Below, in pieces: positions 1 through 9,330 of a DNA stretch of 64,000 nt. Numbering within the stretch: the first letter of the stretch is position 1; each line of letters begins with the position of its first letter. Origin of the DNA: Nitrosomonas sp. Lineage in GTDB: Bacteria; Pseudomonadota; Gammaproteobacteria; Burkholderiales; Nitrosomonadaceae. The notes beneath the pieces are model-generated. The model ran no database searches, had not been told where the DNA came from, and saw only the letters and a program-made list of their open reading frames with translations. Where the stretch lies: positions 62,001-126,000 of the forward strand of contig JADJES010000024.1 in the NCBI GenBank assembly GCA_016708955.1, read 5' to 3'. Made by a program: the position numbers and the translations under genes.

Positions 1-998
1 GCCTTTCGCCGCCTGGAGTATAAAACCCAGGTTTTTGTCAATCATGAGGGGATTTATTCCGTACACGCCTGACGCATAGCCTGGAAGTTGCGCAGATAGG
101 GCGTTCGATTGCAAGAAACTTGGGGCTAAATGAAGATTTGGTTGAGGCGATTTCACTTGCTCATGATCTTGGGCACACCCCATTTGGTCATGCTGGTCAG
201 GATGTATTGAATGATTGCATGCGGGAATATGGCGGTTTTGAACATAACCTCCAATCCTTGCGGGTTGTGGATGTTCTTGAAGAACGTTATGCCGCTTTTG
301 ATGGACTGAATCTTTGCTATGAAACACGGGAAGGAATACTCAAGCATGTGGCTAAAAAAAATATTCCAAAGCTTGGCGCATTAGGAGAACGTTTTCTGCA
401 GCAAAAAAGGCCTTCTCTGGAAGCGCAGCTAGCCAATTTTTCTGACGAAATTGCCTACAATAATCACGATGTGGATGATGGATTGCGTTCGGGCTTAATC
501 ACATTGAATCAATTGGAAGACGTCTCTATTTTTTCGCGTCACCTGACACAAGTGAAAGATAAATATCCGGTACTGCCGGAGCGTCGCATGGTTTATGAAA
601 CGGTGCGCAGTATGATCAATACCCTGGTAATCGATCTTATTCAGCAAAGCACCCGCAATATCAAAGATGCCGGTATCGATACGCTGGCTGCAGTGCATAC
701 AGCGCCGCCGCTAATCGGCTTTAGCCAACAGATCAAAAAGGAGCAGCAAGAATTGAAAAAATTTCTGTTCGATAACCTTTACCGGCATTTTCGTGTGGTA
801 CGCATGAATAGCAGAGCGCGTCATACGATTGAGAAGTTATTTGCAGCTTTTAGCTCGGAGATATTGTTGTTGCCTGTCAAATATCAGAAAAAATTTGAGC
901 AGGAAGGACACCAGGCAATCGCTGACTATATTGCTGGGATGACGGACCGGTATGCGATTAAAGAGTATCAGCGCTTATTTTCTATTACAGAAAATTAA
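1..998 (+). CDS. dgt: Deoxyguanosinetriphosphate triphosphohydrolase-like protein, 5' end outside window, one-base frameshift
   Basis: HD-superfamily dNTP triphosphohydrolase that cleaves dGTP (and, in this subfamily, other dNTPs) to the nucleoside and triphosphate. The metal-binding HD signature is visible as AHDLGHTPFGHAG soon after position 160, and an NNHDVDDG segment follows near 465. The N-terminus lies left of the window. The first frame reads AFRRLEYKTQVFVNHEG and runs into a stop at 70-72. From position 51 a second frame reads DLFRTRLTHSLEVAQIGRS and continues without a break to 998, which is the conserved order in this family. One G is therefore missing from the G run at 48-51. This could be a real pseudogene mutation or an assembly error in a homopolymer. 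Family identity is firm; functionality is uncertain. Confidence 0.88.
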
Positions 999-1172
999 TT
1001 ATAAACAGAGTCTTATTGAAAGAATACTTCTTTTATCGAGGCAGATTGGTTTTTATGCCGGATAGACAATATACGTGATAGCTATTCACTGGTAATATTG
1101 CCGATTGGGAAAAGGTTAATTTATTTGCTTGCAAGTAGCCTTTCAAAAGAACAATAAGATATAGGCTTTTTA

Positions 1173-2246
1173 ATGACAACACTTAAGAATGATACGTTTT
1201 TGCGTGCGCTTCTGAAACAACCTGTTGAATATACACCTGTTTGGCTAATGCGTCAGGCGGGTAGATACCTGGCGGAATATAATGAGACGCGTGCTCGTGC
1301 CGGGGATTTCCTGTCTTTATGCAAAAATCCGGGATTTGCTACGGAGGTGACACTGCAACCGCTGGCGCGCTTTCCGCTGGACGCCGCAATATTGTTTTCG
1401 GATATCCTGACAATTCCGGATGCAATGGGACTGGGGTTGTATTTTTCACAAGGTGAAGGACCTATGTTTGAACGTCCTTTACGCGAAGAAAAAGAAATTC
1501 GTGCATTGAAGGTACCGGATCCCGGCCAAGAATTGCGCTATGTGATGGATGCCGTCGCAGAAATTCGCAAAGCGCTGGATAACCGGGTACCGTTAATTGG
1601 TTTTTCCGGCAGTCCCTTTACACTGGCCTGTTATATGGTTGAGGGTCGTGGCGGTACTGAATTTCGTGAAATCAAAACCATGCTGTATCAGCGCCCGGAA
1701 TTGCTGCATCACATACTCGATGTGAATGCAAAGGCTGTGACGGCTTACCTGAATGCGCAGATTGAATCCGGCGCACAGACTGTAATGATTTTTGATACCT
1801 GGGGCGGGGCGCTTTCACATGCGGCTTATCAGGAATTTTCATTGCGTTATATTCAGCAGATTGTTTCCGGATTAAAGCGTGAGCAGGATGGTGTGCGCAT
1901 CCCAAGTATTGTCTTCACCAAAGGCGGCGGTTTATGGCTGGAAGCCATCGCGGATATTGGCTGTGATGCTGTCGGATTAGACTGGACAATAGATATCGGT
2001 GATGCACGCCGGCGTGTCGGCGATAAAGTTGCTTTGCAGGGTAATCTAGATCCTTCAGTGCTTTTTGCATCGCCCGAAGTAATCGCTGCGGAGGTGGAAA
2101 AGATACTGGCCAGTTATGGGCATGGAAGTGGTCATGTGTTTAATCTGGGGCATGGCATTTCTCAGTTTACTCCCCCAGAAAATGCAGCGGCATTGGTAGA
2201 GGCTGTTCATACATTGAGCCGTAAATTTCATTCGGTGAACGTGTAA
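1173..2246 (+). CDS. hemE: Uroporphyrinogen decarboxylase
   Basis: Removes the four acetate carboxyl groups of uroporphyrinogen III to give coproporphyrinogen III, a cytoplasmic step of haem synthesis. The 357-residue length is normal for HemE. The two family signatures are visible: PVWLMRQAGRYL near residue 22, and GFSGSPFTLACYMVEG around 148-163. DAAILFSDIL, with the conserved catalytic-site aspartate, lies near 72. The ATG at 1173 gives the expected MTTLKNDTFLRALL start. It lies 174 bases after dgt and 44 bases before a two-component system, so it is probably transcribed alone or with the regulators. Nothing unusual was seen. Confidence 0.97.
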   Translation: MTTLKNDTFLRALLKQPVEYTPVWLMRQAGRYLAEYNETRARAGDFLSLCKNPGFATEVTLQPLARFPLDAAILFSDILTIPDAMGLGLYFSQGEGPMFERPLREEKEIRALKVPDPGQELRYVMDAVAEIRKALDNRVPLIGFSGSPFTLACYMVEGRGGTEFREIKTMLYQRPELLHHILDVNAKAVTAYLNAQIESGAQTVMIFDTWGGALSHAAYQEFSLRYIQQIVSGLKREQDGVRIPSIVFTKGGGLWLEAIADIGCDAVGLDWTIDIGDARRRVGDKVALQGNLDPSVLFASPEVIAAEVEKILASYGHGSGHVFNLGHGISQFTPPENAAALVEAVHTLSRKFHSVNV

Positions 2247-2290
2247 ACAGATTTGAACGATCATCGCAAGTAATTTGTAACTGTTAGTTT

Positions 2291-2986
2291 ATGCATATAT
2301 TGATTATTGAGGACGATTTGGCGATTGCTGCCAATCTTTATGATTTTCTGGAATCACGAGGACATACGGCAGATGCTGCTGTCAATGGAATTGCCGGTCT
2401 TCATCTTGCTGTGACACAACGGTTTGACGCAATTTTGCTTGATTTAGGTTTGCCTGGAATGAATGGGATGACTCTGTGCCGTAAATTGCGCCAGGAATCA
2501 CAGATTGATACGCCGATTTTGATGTTAACAGCCCGCGATACACTGGAAGATAAGCTGGCTGGTTTTGAACAGGGAGCGGATGATTATCTCGTCAAGCCAT
2601 TTGCCTTAAAAGAAGTTGAAGCACGCCTGTTGGCGATGCATAAAAGACATGTCGGGAAGGTCGCGAATCGCAAGCTGGAGTTTGACAAACTTTCTTTTGA
2701 CCCGAAAACACTTTCCATTCTTTTCGAAAATAAAAATGTAAAGCTTCCGCCCAAGTGCATACGTTTATTGGCACTGATGATGAGTGAGCCTGGCAGGGTT
2801 TTCAGCAGGGAAGAGCTTGAGCTGGAAGCTTGGGAAGATGTCCAGGAAACAAGTGAAACTTTACGTAGTCATATGCATATTTTGCGGCGTGCTTTAACAA
2901 AGGCCGGCGGTTACGACCCAATCGAGACCGTTCATGGTCTTGGTTATTGTTTGAAATCTCGTGCGCAGATTCCCGATGGAACGTAG
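2291..2986 (+). CDS. OmpR/PhoB-family response regulator
   Basis: Two-domain transcription regulator of 231 residues. The receiver domain covers about residues 1-115: acidic pocket E7/D8/D9, phospho-acceptor D51 in LLDLGLPG, switch T80, and K102 in YLVKPF. A winged-helix DNA-binding domain follows (about 130-225) and ends with the usual ETVHGLGYCL strand. It is followed by, and overlaps, the histidine kinase gene, so the two form a translationally coupled pair. The signal and target genes cannot be read from the sequence. It resembles the QseB/PmrA type of regulator, but no specific name is justified. Confidence 0.94.
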   Translation: MHILIIEDDLAIAANLYDFLESRGHTADAAVNGIAGLHLAVTQRFDAILLDLGLPGMNGMTLCRKLRQESQIDTPILMLTARDTLEDKLAGFEQGADDYLVKPFALKEVEARLLAMHKRHVGKVANRKLEFDKLSFDPKTLSILFENKNVKLPPKCIRLLALMMSEPGRVFSREELELEAWEDVQETSETLRSHMHILRRALTKAGGYDPIETVHGLGYCLKSRAQIPDGT

Positions 2987-4235
2987 TCTGCGCTATCGCG
3001 TTGCTGCAGCGCTGGCGACATTCAGTATTTTTACTGTTGGAACACTGTGCATTATTCTTTACTTTGCTTCAGACAACATAGAGGAAGATCATATTGAACA
3101 AGTGATTGAAATGGAAATGGATCATCTTGTTTATCGCTATCAGAAGCACGCGGATTTTATTTCTCAAGTCGGTTCACACCTAAAAACCTATGTTATTCAT
3201 GATATAGACGATGAGTTGCAGGTTCCTGCTTATTTACGTGGACTAAATGCTGGTTATCATCGAATCTACTACGGTATTGAGGATTTTCATGTTTTAGTAC
3301 GTGTTATTGATGAAGTGAAGTTCCTTGTGGCGTATCGGATTGCACTGCATCAACAGCGATTGAGTAAACTGCGATTACTCATTTTATTATCTTGGGTAGC
3401 GGTAGTTGCTATTGCATTTGTAGTCGGGTATCTGCTTGCCAGAATACTGGTTAAGCAAGTGACAGATTTGGCTGAACGGGTCAATTTGCTTGCCCCTGGA
3501 GATGTCCAAGATGGATTATTGACGCAGCCTGGAATGGATGAGGAAGTGGCGCAACTTGCACGGGCACTGGATGATTATCAGAATCGCATCAAGCGCATGC
3601 TGCAACGTGAGCAAGAATTTACTGCCAATATCAGTCACGAACTAAGAACACCGATTACAACTATTTTGACCAGTTGCGAATTGCTGGTTACGGCAGCCGA
3701 CATACCCGTCAAAGCCTATCAACGTATAAAAATGATTGAAGCCGCCGCCACCCGTATGGGTGAACAGATACAAGCCTTATTATTCCTTGCGCGTGAACAG
3801 GCGCGTGGCGTCAAAGAAACGGTTGCCGTTGCGGAATGTGTGTATGATGCAGCAGAGCCATTAATGGCTGAAATTTTCAGAAAGAAGCTTACTCTAGAAG
3901 TGCTGATTGCTCCCGATGTGGTACTGAAAGTCAATCGCCAGGCATTGCATACAGTGCTGATGAATCTGATTCGTAACGCGGTGCAATATACCTCGAGCGG
4001 GTATATCCGGGTTGGATTTGATCATCAACGATTGTCTATTTCAGATTCCGGAATCGGGATAGAGCCAGCCTATTTGCCTTTGCTGTATGAACGTTTCTTT
4101 CGTGGTTCAACGCAGGGACAAGGGCTGGGGATTGGACTTGCTATCGTGAAGCGATTCTGTGATCACTATGGCTGGGGCATCGAAGTGGATAGCACGCCCG
4201 GTCAGGGAACAACTTTTCATATCATCTTCAATTGA
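2976..4235 (+). CDS. Membrane sensor histidine kinase, partner of the preceding regulator
   Basis: Class I sensor kinase of about 419 residues from the ATG at 2976. A GTG at 2961 would add five residues; neither start has a clear Shine-Dalgarno site. One membrane helix lies near the N-terminus, then a periplasmic sensor of about 100 residues, a second helix (LLILLSWVAVVAIAFVVG), a HAMP-like linker, a HisKA domain with ISHELRTP and H221 as the phospho-acceptor, and a HATPase domain with NLIRNAVQY (N box), DSGIGI (G1) and GLGIGLAI (G2). The start overlaps the end of the regulator gene by 11 bases. The periplasmic domain is not recognisable, so the stimulus is unknown. Confidence 0.92.
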   Translation: MERSLRYRVAAALATFSIFTVGTLCIILYFASDNIEEDHIEQVIEMEMDHLVYRYQKHADFISQVGSHLKTYVIHDIDDELQVPAYLRGLNAGYHRIYYGIEDFHVLVRVIDEVKFLVAYRIALHQQRLSKLRLLILLSWVAVVAIAFVVGYLLARILVKQVTDLAERVNLLAPGDVQDGLLTQPGMDEEVAQLARALDDYQNRIKRMLQREQEFTANISHELRTPITTILTSCELLVTAADIPVKAYQRIKMIEAAATRMGEQIQALLFLAREQARGVKETVAVAECVYDAAEPLMAEIFRKKLTLEVLIAPDVVLKVNRQALHTVLMNLIRNAVQYTSSGYIRVGFDHQRLSISDSGIGIEPAYLPLLYERFFRGSTQGQGLGIGLAIVKRFCDHYGWGIEVDSTPGQGTTFHIIFN

Positions 4236-4522
4236 TTAAGTGCTTACTTATTAAATCCGCAAGGCTTGATCTCGTTCTCCGTTGCAACAGCATAAACCCA
4301 TACTTTTTTTAGACTGAAAGGATAGTTATTTAATTGCCTGAAATATCCGGTATTATTTTGTGAATTTTATTAATCATATGATTCTCAATGATATATTGTT
4401 GGTGTTGTAGTATATCCGGGTCGAGAAGTGGAATTCATCTTCACGAAATCTTCACGCTTGTGTGTTAAATTTTTTTTGGCATAAAAAATGAGCATTCAAC
4501 ATATTCAGGGAGAAAGTTATAC

Positions 4523-5887
4523 ATGAGTTCCGAAACAGAAGATAAGCCGTCAGTAAACGGCAACGAAGAAAATAAAGCTTCATCAAGTGCTCCGGCAAGC
4601 CAGGTTGCTGAGCCTGTGACAGGATCGGCAGCTTTCCAAGCGAAATATGCCGGACGCGATATAGCAGCAGGGCTGATCACAGGTGCGATGGCAATTCCTT
4701 TGTCAATCGGTATTGCTATGATGTCGGATTATCCAATCAAGGTTGGTTTAGCCACTGTGGCATTTGCAAGTTTTGTGGGCTGGATAAATGCCTGGTTCAG
4801 ACCGGGAAACTTTATCGGTAGTCCTGGTATTGCCGCGGGTCTGGCGCCGGTATTAGCTTTGGGTGTTGCCAATTTTGGCATCCAGAACATGGCATTTTGT
4901 ATCTTTTTGACAGCAGTGATGCAGGCCATTATATGGCACCTTAACTGGCAACGTTATCTACTTATTGCTGTCCCGGTTTATCTGGTGGAAGGGTTGTTAG
5001 CCGGGGTAGGTCTAAAGATTCTCTTGAGATTCTTTGAATTCGCCTATGAGATTCCCGCGGAGTCGGTTACGGAAGAATTCTGGAATGATACGCGAATACA
5101 GATGTGCGCGATTTCCGCTATTGGATTTGCAGGTTTTGTCTATCTCTTTTCTAAATTTAGAGATACACAGCCAGCCGTGCCGTATTTCGCGTTGATTATC
5201 GGTGGTGTAATTTTGGCTCAAGTAATGACTGTTCCGATGATCTATGTAGAAGATGTGCCGCTACATTTTAGATTGCCGTTGCCTGAAGACTTTACTACCA
5301 TGCTGATGATCTATATGGTTCTGTACTGTCTTATGTTGGCGATTATCGATGTGATCGAGCAGGTGATGAGTAACGCTGCTATTGAGAAAATTGATCCGCT
5401 CAAACGTAAATGTAACAGTAACAACAGTCTGCTGGCGATTTGGATTGCTAATCTGGGTTCCAGCTTCTTTGGTGGCATGACCAATCTGGATGGTCTCGCA
5501 AAGAGCACAACCAACAAATTGGCGGGTGCTTATACCAAATTCTCTGTGCTGATCATTGGCTGCGTGGTTACTTTCTTTATGCTAAATACAGAATATCTTG
5601 ATTACTTACCAAAGTTTGCATTGGCTGCCATCATGGTATTCACCGGTTATAAAATGATCGCGGGACTTGTGCATGTGACCCATTATGGTCCTTATGCACT
5701 AATGCTGGCGCTTATATGCGGTGGTTTGGTTTATAAAGTGGGTATTTTTGAAGGATTGTTAATAGCTATGGCAATACACGCTATTGTTCATTATATGGTT
5801 TATACTAAACATGACAATATGCCCGGAAGAGCTGTTATCAAGCGATACTTTGATAACCTGAAGAAAGATAGCAGCTCCGTAAGTTAA
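4523..5887 (+). CDS. SulP-family inorganic anion transporter lacking a STAS domain
   Basis: Polytopic inner-membrane transporter of 454 residues with a hydrophilic N-terminal tail of about 40 residues rich in Ser, Glu and Ala. The SulP core begins with GRDIAAGLITGAMAIPLSIGIAMMSDYP, close to the family's first-helix signature, and continues through about 10-12 hydrophobic segments. The NSNNSLLAIWIANLGSSFFGGM segment corresponds to the conserved later core. The protein stops about 30 residues after the last helix, whereas typical SulP proteins carry a cytoplasmic STAS domain. The substrate could be sulfate, bicarbonate or another anion. In a carbon-fixing organism bicarbonate is plausible, but this is inference. 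A universal stress protein gene lies 97 bases downstream. Confidence 0.9.
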   Translation: MSSETEDKPSVNGNEENKASSSAPASQVAEPVTGSAAFQAKYAGRDIAAGLITGAMAIPLSIGIAMMSDYPIKVGLATVAFASFVGWINAWFRPGNFIGSPGIAAGLAPVLALGVANFGIQNMAFCIFLTAVMQAIIWHLNWQRYLLIAVPVYLVEGLLAGVGLKILLRFFEFAYEIPAESVTEEFWNDTRIQMCAISAIGFAGFVYLFSKFRDTQPAVPYFALIIGGVILAQVMTVPMIYVEDVPLHFRLPLPEDFTTMLMIYMVLYCLMLAIIDVIEQVMSNAAIEKIDPLKRKCNSNNSLLAIWIANLGSSFFGGMTNLDGLAKSTTNKLAGAYTKFSVLIIGCVVTFFMLNTEYLDYLPKFALAAIMVFTGYKMIAGLVHVTHYGPYALMLALICGGLVYKVGIFEGLLIAMAIHAIVHYMVYTKHDNMPGRAVIKRYFDNLKKDSSSVS

Positions 5888-5923
5888 TAACAGTCTTTTT
5901 TCGTGCAAGATAGTTAGTCTAAA

Positions 5924-5950
5924 AAGGACAGGTGTCCTGCACCTGTCCTT
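5924..5950 (+). terminator. Perfect 11-bp stem-loop between the SulP and Usp genes
   Basis: The arms at 5924-5934 and 5940-5950 are perfectly complementary around a 5-base loop. No T run follows, so it is a poor intrinsic terminator. It is more likely an intercistronic structure that stabilises or attenuates the transcript, setting different levels of the transporter and the downstream Usp. The structure is seen directly; its role is inferred. Confidence 0.5.
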
Positions 5951-5984
5951 CAGTGCAAAAATACTACAAGAGGAGTGTGGCCGT

Positions 5985-6392
5985 ATGTACAAAAAAATTA
6001 TGATTGCTGTCGATGGCAGTGAAACAGCAAAAAAAGCATTACAGGAAGCGCAGAATATTGCCAATAACTATAATGCTGATTTGTGTATTGTTCATTGCAT
6101 CAAGGGTGAAGAGGAAGCTGATAGAATAGAAGGGAATAAGGTATTGGAAAGTGCGAAAGCATCAGTTGATGCGCTAAGTGTTGAAACACGTTTGTTGGAA
6201 GCTGATATTCTATATGGGCTAGAGAGTATTTCTACAGTTATCGCCGCCGCTGCGAAAGAATGGGGGGCGGATTTGCTGGTGGTTGGAACTGCAAATCGTC
6301 GTGGACTTGAGCGCTTTGTCATTGGCTCAGTAGCTGAGCAGTTGGTGAGTAAGGTAGAGTCTTCTATACTTCTGGTGCGGCCAGAAAGCTAA
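5985..6392 (+). CDS. Universal stress protein (UspA family)
   Basis: Single-domain Usp of 135 residues: MYKKIMIAVDGSE start, hydrophobic strands, and the C-terminal nucleotide-binding motif GTANRRGLERFVIGSVAEQL (G-2x-G-9x-G(S/T) pattern) near 101-120, so probably of the ATP-binding class. An AGGAG ribosome site lies about 11 bases before the ATG. It follows the SulP gene in the same direction. Usp proteins often accompany or regulate transporters, so a regulatory role on the anion transporter is plausible but not shown. Confidence 0.93.
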   Translation: MYKKIMIAVDGSETAKKALQEAQNIANNYNADLCIVHCIKGEEEADRIEGNKVLESAKASVDALSVETRLLEADILYGLESISTVIAAAAKEWGADLLVVGTANRRGLERFVIGSVAEQLVSKVESSILLVRPES

Positions 6393-6429
6393 ATCTTTTG
6401 CTGTATCTCTCACGAGAATTCAATCAATT

Positions 6430-6546
6430 AGGGAATTTCTGAGTATAACTGTCATTTCGAGCATAGCAAGAAATCTATCGCGCTGATTAGCAAAGATTCC
6501 TTACTGAGTTCGGAATGACATTTGCGTTTTGTTCAGAATTTTCTTA
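6430..6546. repeat. Palindromic dispersed repeat, copy a (degenerate outer arms)
   Basis: The core at 6450-6520 has arms TGTCATTTCGAGC... and ...GTTCGGAATGACA flanking GAAATCT/AGATTCC words. Degenerate outer arms resemble GGAAACTCTGAATAAC and its complement. The same family appears at 14603, 23295, 37742 and 46889. It lies in the non-coding space 6393-6886, which contains no gene. Confidence 0.75.
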
Positions 6547-6668
6547 GAGCGATTGTTCTGATCGGTCTTCCATTTTTCACTCAATACCTTAACCCGTGGG
6601 CTTTCTAACATTATTAATCTAGCAGTTTCATTATGCAATGTTAGGATTGCTTGCTTCAGTCTGCTTGA

Positions 6669-6809
6669 GAGCACCTCTAAAATTCAAAATTTCGTCACAG
6701 CACTTTGCTACTCACAAAAAACTTTTCCTTACATATCAGTTATATGCTTCGTCGCCATTTTTTGCTCGCGCCTCGTTTTGTTTAGCACTCTGAATTTTTA
6801 GAGACGCCC
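6669..6809. mobile_element. MITE-like element, copy 1 (about 141 bp, terminal inverted repeats)
   Basis: The left end reads GAGCACCTCTAAAATTC and the right end, reverse-complemented, reads GGGCGTCTCTAAAAATTC, giving imperfect inverted termini. The interior (CGTCACAGCACTTTG..., TTTTTGCTCGCGCCTCG) matches the second copy at 14455-14594 along its whole length. It has no coding capacity. Two full copies sharing ends and interior indicate a non-autonomous transposable element; the parent transposase is not in this window. Confidence 0.72.
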
Positions 6810-6886
6810 TTAAGACAGTGCTATGATGCGGGATCTATCATTGTAGTGTTTGTCGAGTTTTATAATTTCCCCGTTTTTCTCATCAC

Positions 6887-7681
6887 ATGCACAAAACCAC
6901 ACCATTGTTACTGCGCATTATGCGCCTGATACGCTTTTTCCCGCATATTTTCTCGGGATTGCTGCAATCCATTGTCTATCCGTATTTTCCCCAGAATATT
7001 CAGCGCCGTATGATGCAGAACTGGGCAGCCGGTTTACTAGCTATCCTTGAAATCAGACTGCATTGTTATGGCAGTTTGCCGGCAGCGGAAGTGCCACGCG
7101 TGTTGTTTGCAGCTAATCACGTATCCTGGTTGGATGTCTGTGTGCTGATGGCAGCTTGCCCGACTCGTTTTGTGGCCAAAGCAGAAATCAGCAAATGGCC
7201 GGTATTGGGGCTGTTGAGCCGAAATGCTGGCACATTATTTATTGAACGTGCAAAACGTAGCGATACCTTGCGTATTAATCAACAAATCAGTGAAGTATTG
7301 GAAAAGGGCGAGCGCGTCACCGTATTTCCCGAGGGAACTACCACCAATGGAATGCAATTAAATCATTTTCATGCATCATTGCTGCAATCGGCTGTGACAG
7401 CTGATGCGTTACTTTATCCCGTAGCCATTAGTTATCGTAATAGTGCAGGCGATATCTGTCAGGAGGCAGCTTATATAGAGCCCTCTCTGGTCTTATCGTT
7501 ACAGAGAATACTGAGCCAGACAAGCATTGAGGTTAATTTGATTTTTAATCAGCCGATTCAATGTGGTATGAAGAATCGACGGGAATTGGCGCGCTTATCG
7601 GAACAAGCGATCGCTGAAACGCTGGCGCTGCCTATTGCGCACAAGGAAGCTGAAAAACTTTCCGGTCTTCCAGACGAATAG
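6887..7681 (+). CDS. Lysophospholipid acyltransferase family protein (PlsC-like)
   Basis: 264-residue acyltransferase that probably adds the second acyl chain to lysophosphatidate at the inner membrane. The catalytic HX4D box is seen as NHVSWLD near residue 77, and the substrate-binding FPEGTTTNG motif near 147. The N-terminal 35 residues are hydrophobic and basic, fitting membrane association. The 3' end overlaps the convergent apaH gene by 50 bases. The exact acceptor cannot be told (phosphatidate versus ornithine-lipid pathways). The start was chosen at the first ATG, and no strong ribosome site was seen. Confidence 0.88.
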   Translation: MHKTTPLLLRIMRLIRFFPHIFSGLLQSIVYPYFPQNIQRRMMQNWAAGLLAILEIRLHCYGSLPAAEVPRVLFAANHVSWLDVCVLMAACPTRFVAKAEISKWPVLGLLSRNAGTLFIERAKRSDTLRINQQISEVLEKGERVTVFPEGTTTNGMQLNHFHASLLQSAVTADALLYPVAISYRNSAGDICQEAAYIEPSLVLSLQRILSQTSIEVNLIFNQPIQCGMKNRRELARLSEQAIAETLALPIAHKEAEKLSGLPDE

Positions 7682-8435
7682 CAGTCAGTTGCCCGCCCCA
7701 GACACAACCAGTATCCAATGCAATCAAGTTATCTGTGATGTGCAACCCTAATGCCGACCAGTGGCCGCAAATAATGGTTTTTTTCTGGCTCGCCCGTTGC
7801 GGTACGTTAAACCACGGCACATAGCCGGGGGGAATGGATCGCAGATCACCTTTAAAAGCAAAATTCATTTTGCCTGTCACAGTGCAGATACGCATCCGCG
7901 TCATGGCGTTGATGATCACCCGCAGGCGAGTATAACCGGTCCATTCATCTTGCCAGTAATTGGGTTTATTGCCATACATCTGTGAGAAAAATTCCTGATA
8001 GTTATCCTGACGCAAAGCACTTTCAGCTTCGTGCGCTAATTGTTCAGCTTGCGAGACTGTCCAGCAGGGTAACAAACCGGCATGCACCATGGCATATTGC
8101 TCTTGCGCATGAAATAGCCTCTGCTGCCGCAACCAATACAATAATTCATCTCGATCAGGCGCGTCCAAGATAGGCTGAATCGAGTCACTGGGATGGGCTT
8201 TTTGGATGCCTGCTGCAACCATCAACAAATGTAAGTCATGATTGCCCAGCACCATGATCATCGCATCGTCTGCTTGTTTGATATGACGCAATAGGGATAA
8301 TGAATCAGGGCCGCGATTGACGATATCTCCAACCAGCCACAATTTATCCTGTGCCGGATCAAACCGGATTAGATCAATAAGCCGCTGGAATGCGGCAAAA
8401 CAACCTTGTAAATCCCCAATCGCATACGTTGCCAT
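7632..8435 (-). CDS. apaH: Symmetrical bis(5'-nucleosyl)-tetraphosphatase
   Basis: Hydrolyses Ap4A to two ADP, a cytoplasmic metallophosphatase linked to stress and RNA-cap turnover. The 267 residues start MATYAIGDLQGC. The metallophosphoesterase motifs are GDLQG (residues 7-11), GDIVNRGPDS near 36 and GNHDLH near 64. A later conserved histidine is in CGHWSALG. Length and motifs are typical of ApaH. It converges on the acyltransferase with a 50-base overlap, and lies 46 bases downstream of dapB on the same strand, so co-transcription with dapB and bamE is possible. Confidence 0.96.
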   Translation of the reverse strand: MATYAIGDLQGCFAAFQRLIDLIRFDPAQDKLWLVGDIVNRGPDSLSLLRHIKQADDAMIMVLGNHDLHLLMVAAGIQKAHPSDSIQPILDAPDRDELLYWLRQQRLFHAQEQYAMVHAGLLPCWTVSQAEQLAHEAESALRQDNYQEFFSQMYGNKPNYWQDEWTGYTRLRVIINAMTRMRICTVTGKMNFAFKGDLRSIPPGYVPWFNVPQRASQKKTIICGHWSALGLHITDNLIALDTGCVWGGQLTAIRLEDRKVFQLPCAQ

Positions 8436-8481
8436 CTTTGGATTGCCGTTGAGTGAAATGTGTCGCTACTGATAGGGAGTA

Positions 8482-9288
8482 TTAACGTAGCCCCAGCACA
8501 TCCTGCATATCGAACAAGCCATTAGGTTTATCTGCAAGAAAACGTACCGCGCGCAATGCGCCCATCGCAAAGGTCATGCGACTGCTGGCTTTATGAGTAA
8601 TTTCCACGCGTTCGCCGATACCGGCAAATAGCGCGGTATGATCACCTACAATATCGCCCGCGCGGATGGTCGCAAATCCGATGGTTTCCGGGTTTCTTTC
8701 ACCGGTTACCCCTTCACGTCCGTAAACTGCCACTTTACTTAGATCTCTTCCCAAAGTTTCCGCGATTACTTCGCCCATACGCAGTGCGGTGCCGGATGGC
8801 GCATCCACTTTGTGCCGGTGATGCGCTTCGATAATTTCAATATCGTAACCTTCATTCAGGACTTTGGCAGCAATTTCCAGTAACTTGAAAGTTACATTCA
8901 CGCCAACACTCATATTGGGTGCAAATACAATAGCAATATCCTTTGCGGCTGCTTTGAGAAGGGCTTTTTCTTCAACCGAAAAACCGGTGGTGCCGATCAC
9001 CATTTTTACGCCAGCTTTATGACAAGCGGAAAGATGAGTCAATGTGCCTTCCGGGCGGGTGAAGTCAATTAATTGATGACAACCTTCTAAAGCGTTAGAA
9101 AAATCGCTCACAATAGGGATGCCACAACTGGCGCCGATTAATTCACCTGCGTCTTTATTCAGATAAGGGCTGCCAGCTCTTTCGAGCGCGGCAGCGAGCT
9201 GCATATCGGGTGATTGGGTAATTGCCTCCAACAAAGTGCGGCCCATGCGTCCGGCGCTGCCTGCGATAGCAATCCTTTGAATTATCAT
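8482..9288 (-). CDS. dapB: 4-hydroxy-tetrahydrodipicolinate reductase
   Basis: NAD(P)H-dependent reductase of the diaminopimelate/lysine pathway. The 268 residues open with the nucleotide-binding loop IAIAGSAGRMGRTL. The family signature ...IEIIEAHHRHKVDAPSGTAL (with the conserved His and Lys) is intact, followed by GERVEITHKASSR. It belongs to the bamE-dapB-apaH strand group. Nothing unusual was seen. Confidence 0.97.
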   Translation of the reverse strand: MIIQRIAIAGSAGRMGRTLLEAITQSPDMQLAAALERAGSPYLNKDAGELIGASCGIPIVSDFSNALEGCHQLIDFTRPEGTLTHLSACHKAGVKMVIGTTGFSVEEKALLKAAAKDIAIVFAPNMSVGVNVTFKLLEIAAKVLNEGYDIEIIEAHHRHKVDAPSGTALRMGEVIAETLGRDLSKVAVYGREGVTGERNPETIGFATIRAGDIVGDHTALFAGIGERVEITHKASSRMTFAMGALRAVRFLADKPNGLFDMQDVLGLR

Positions 9289-9330
9289 TTTATTTTCGCT
9301 GTGGTTTTAAATTTAAGTAATAAATTAATA

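Noticed and set aside
4350..4400. AT-rich palindrome resembling a Fur box before the SulP gene
   Set aside because: Agreement with the Fur consensus is poor, and the gene has no iron link.
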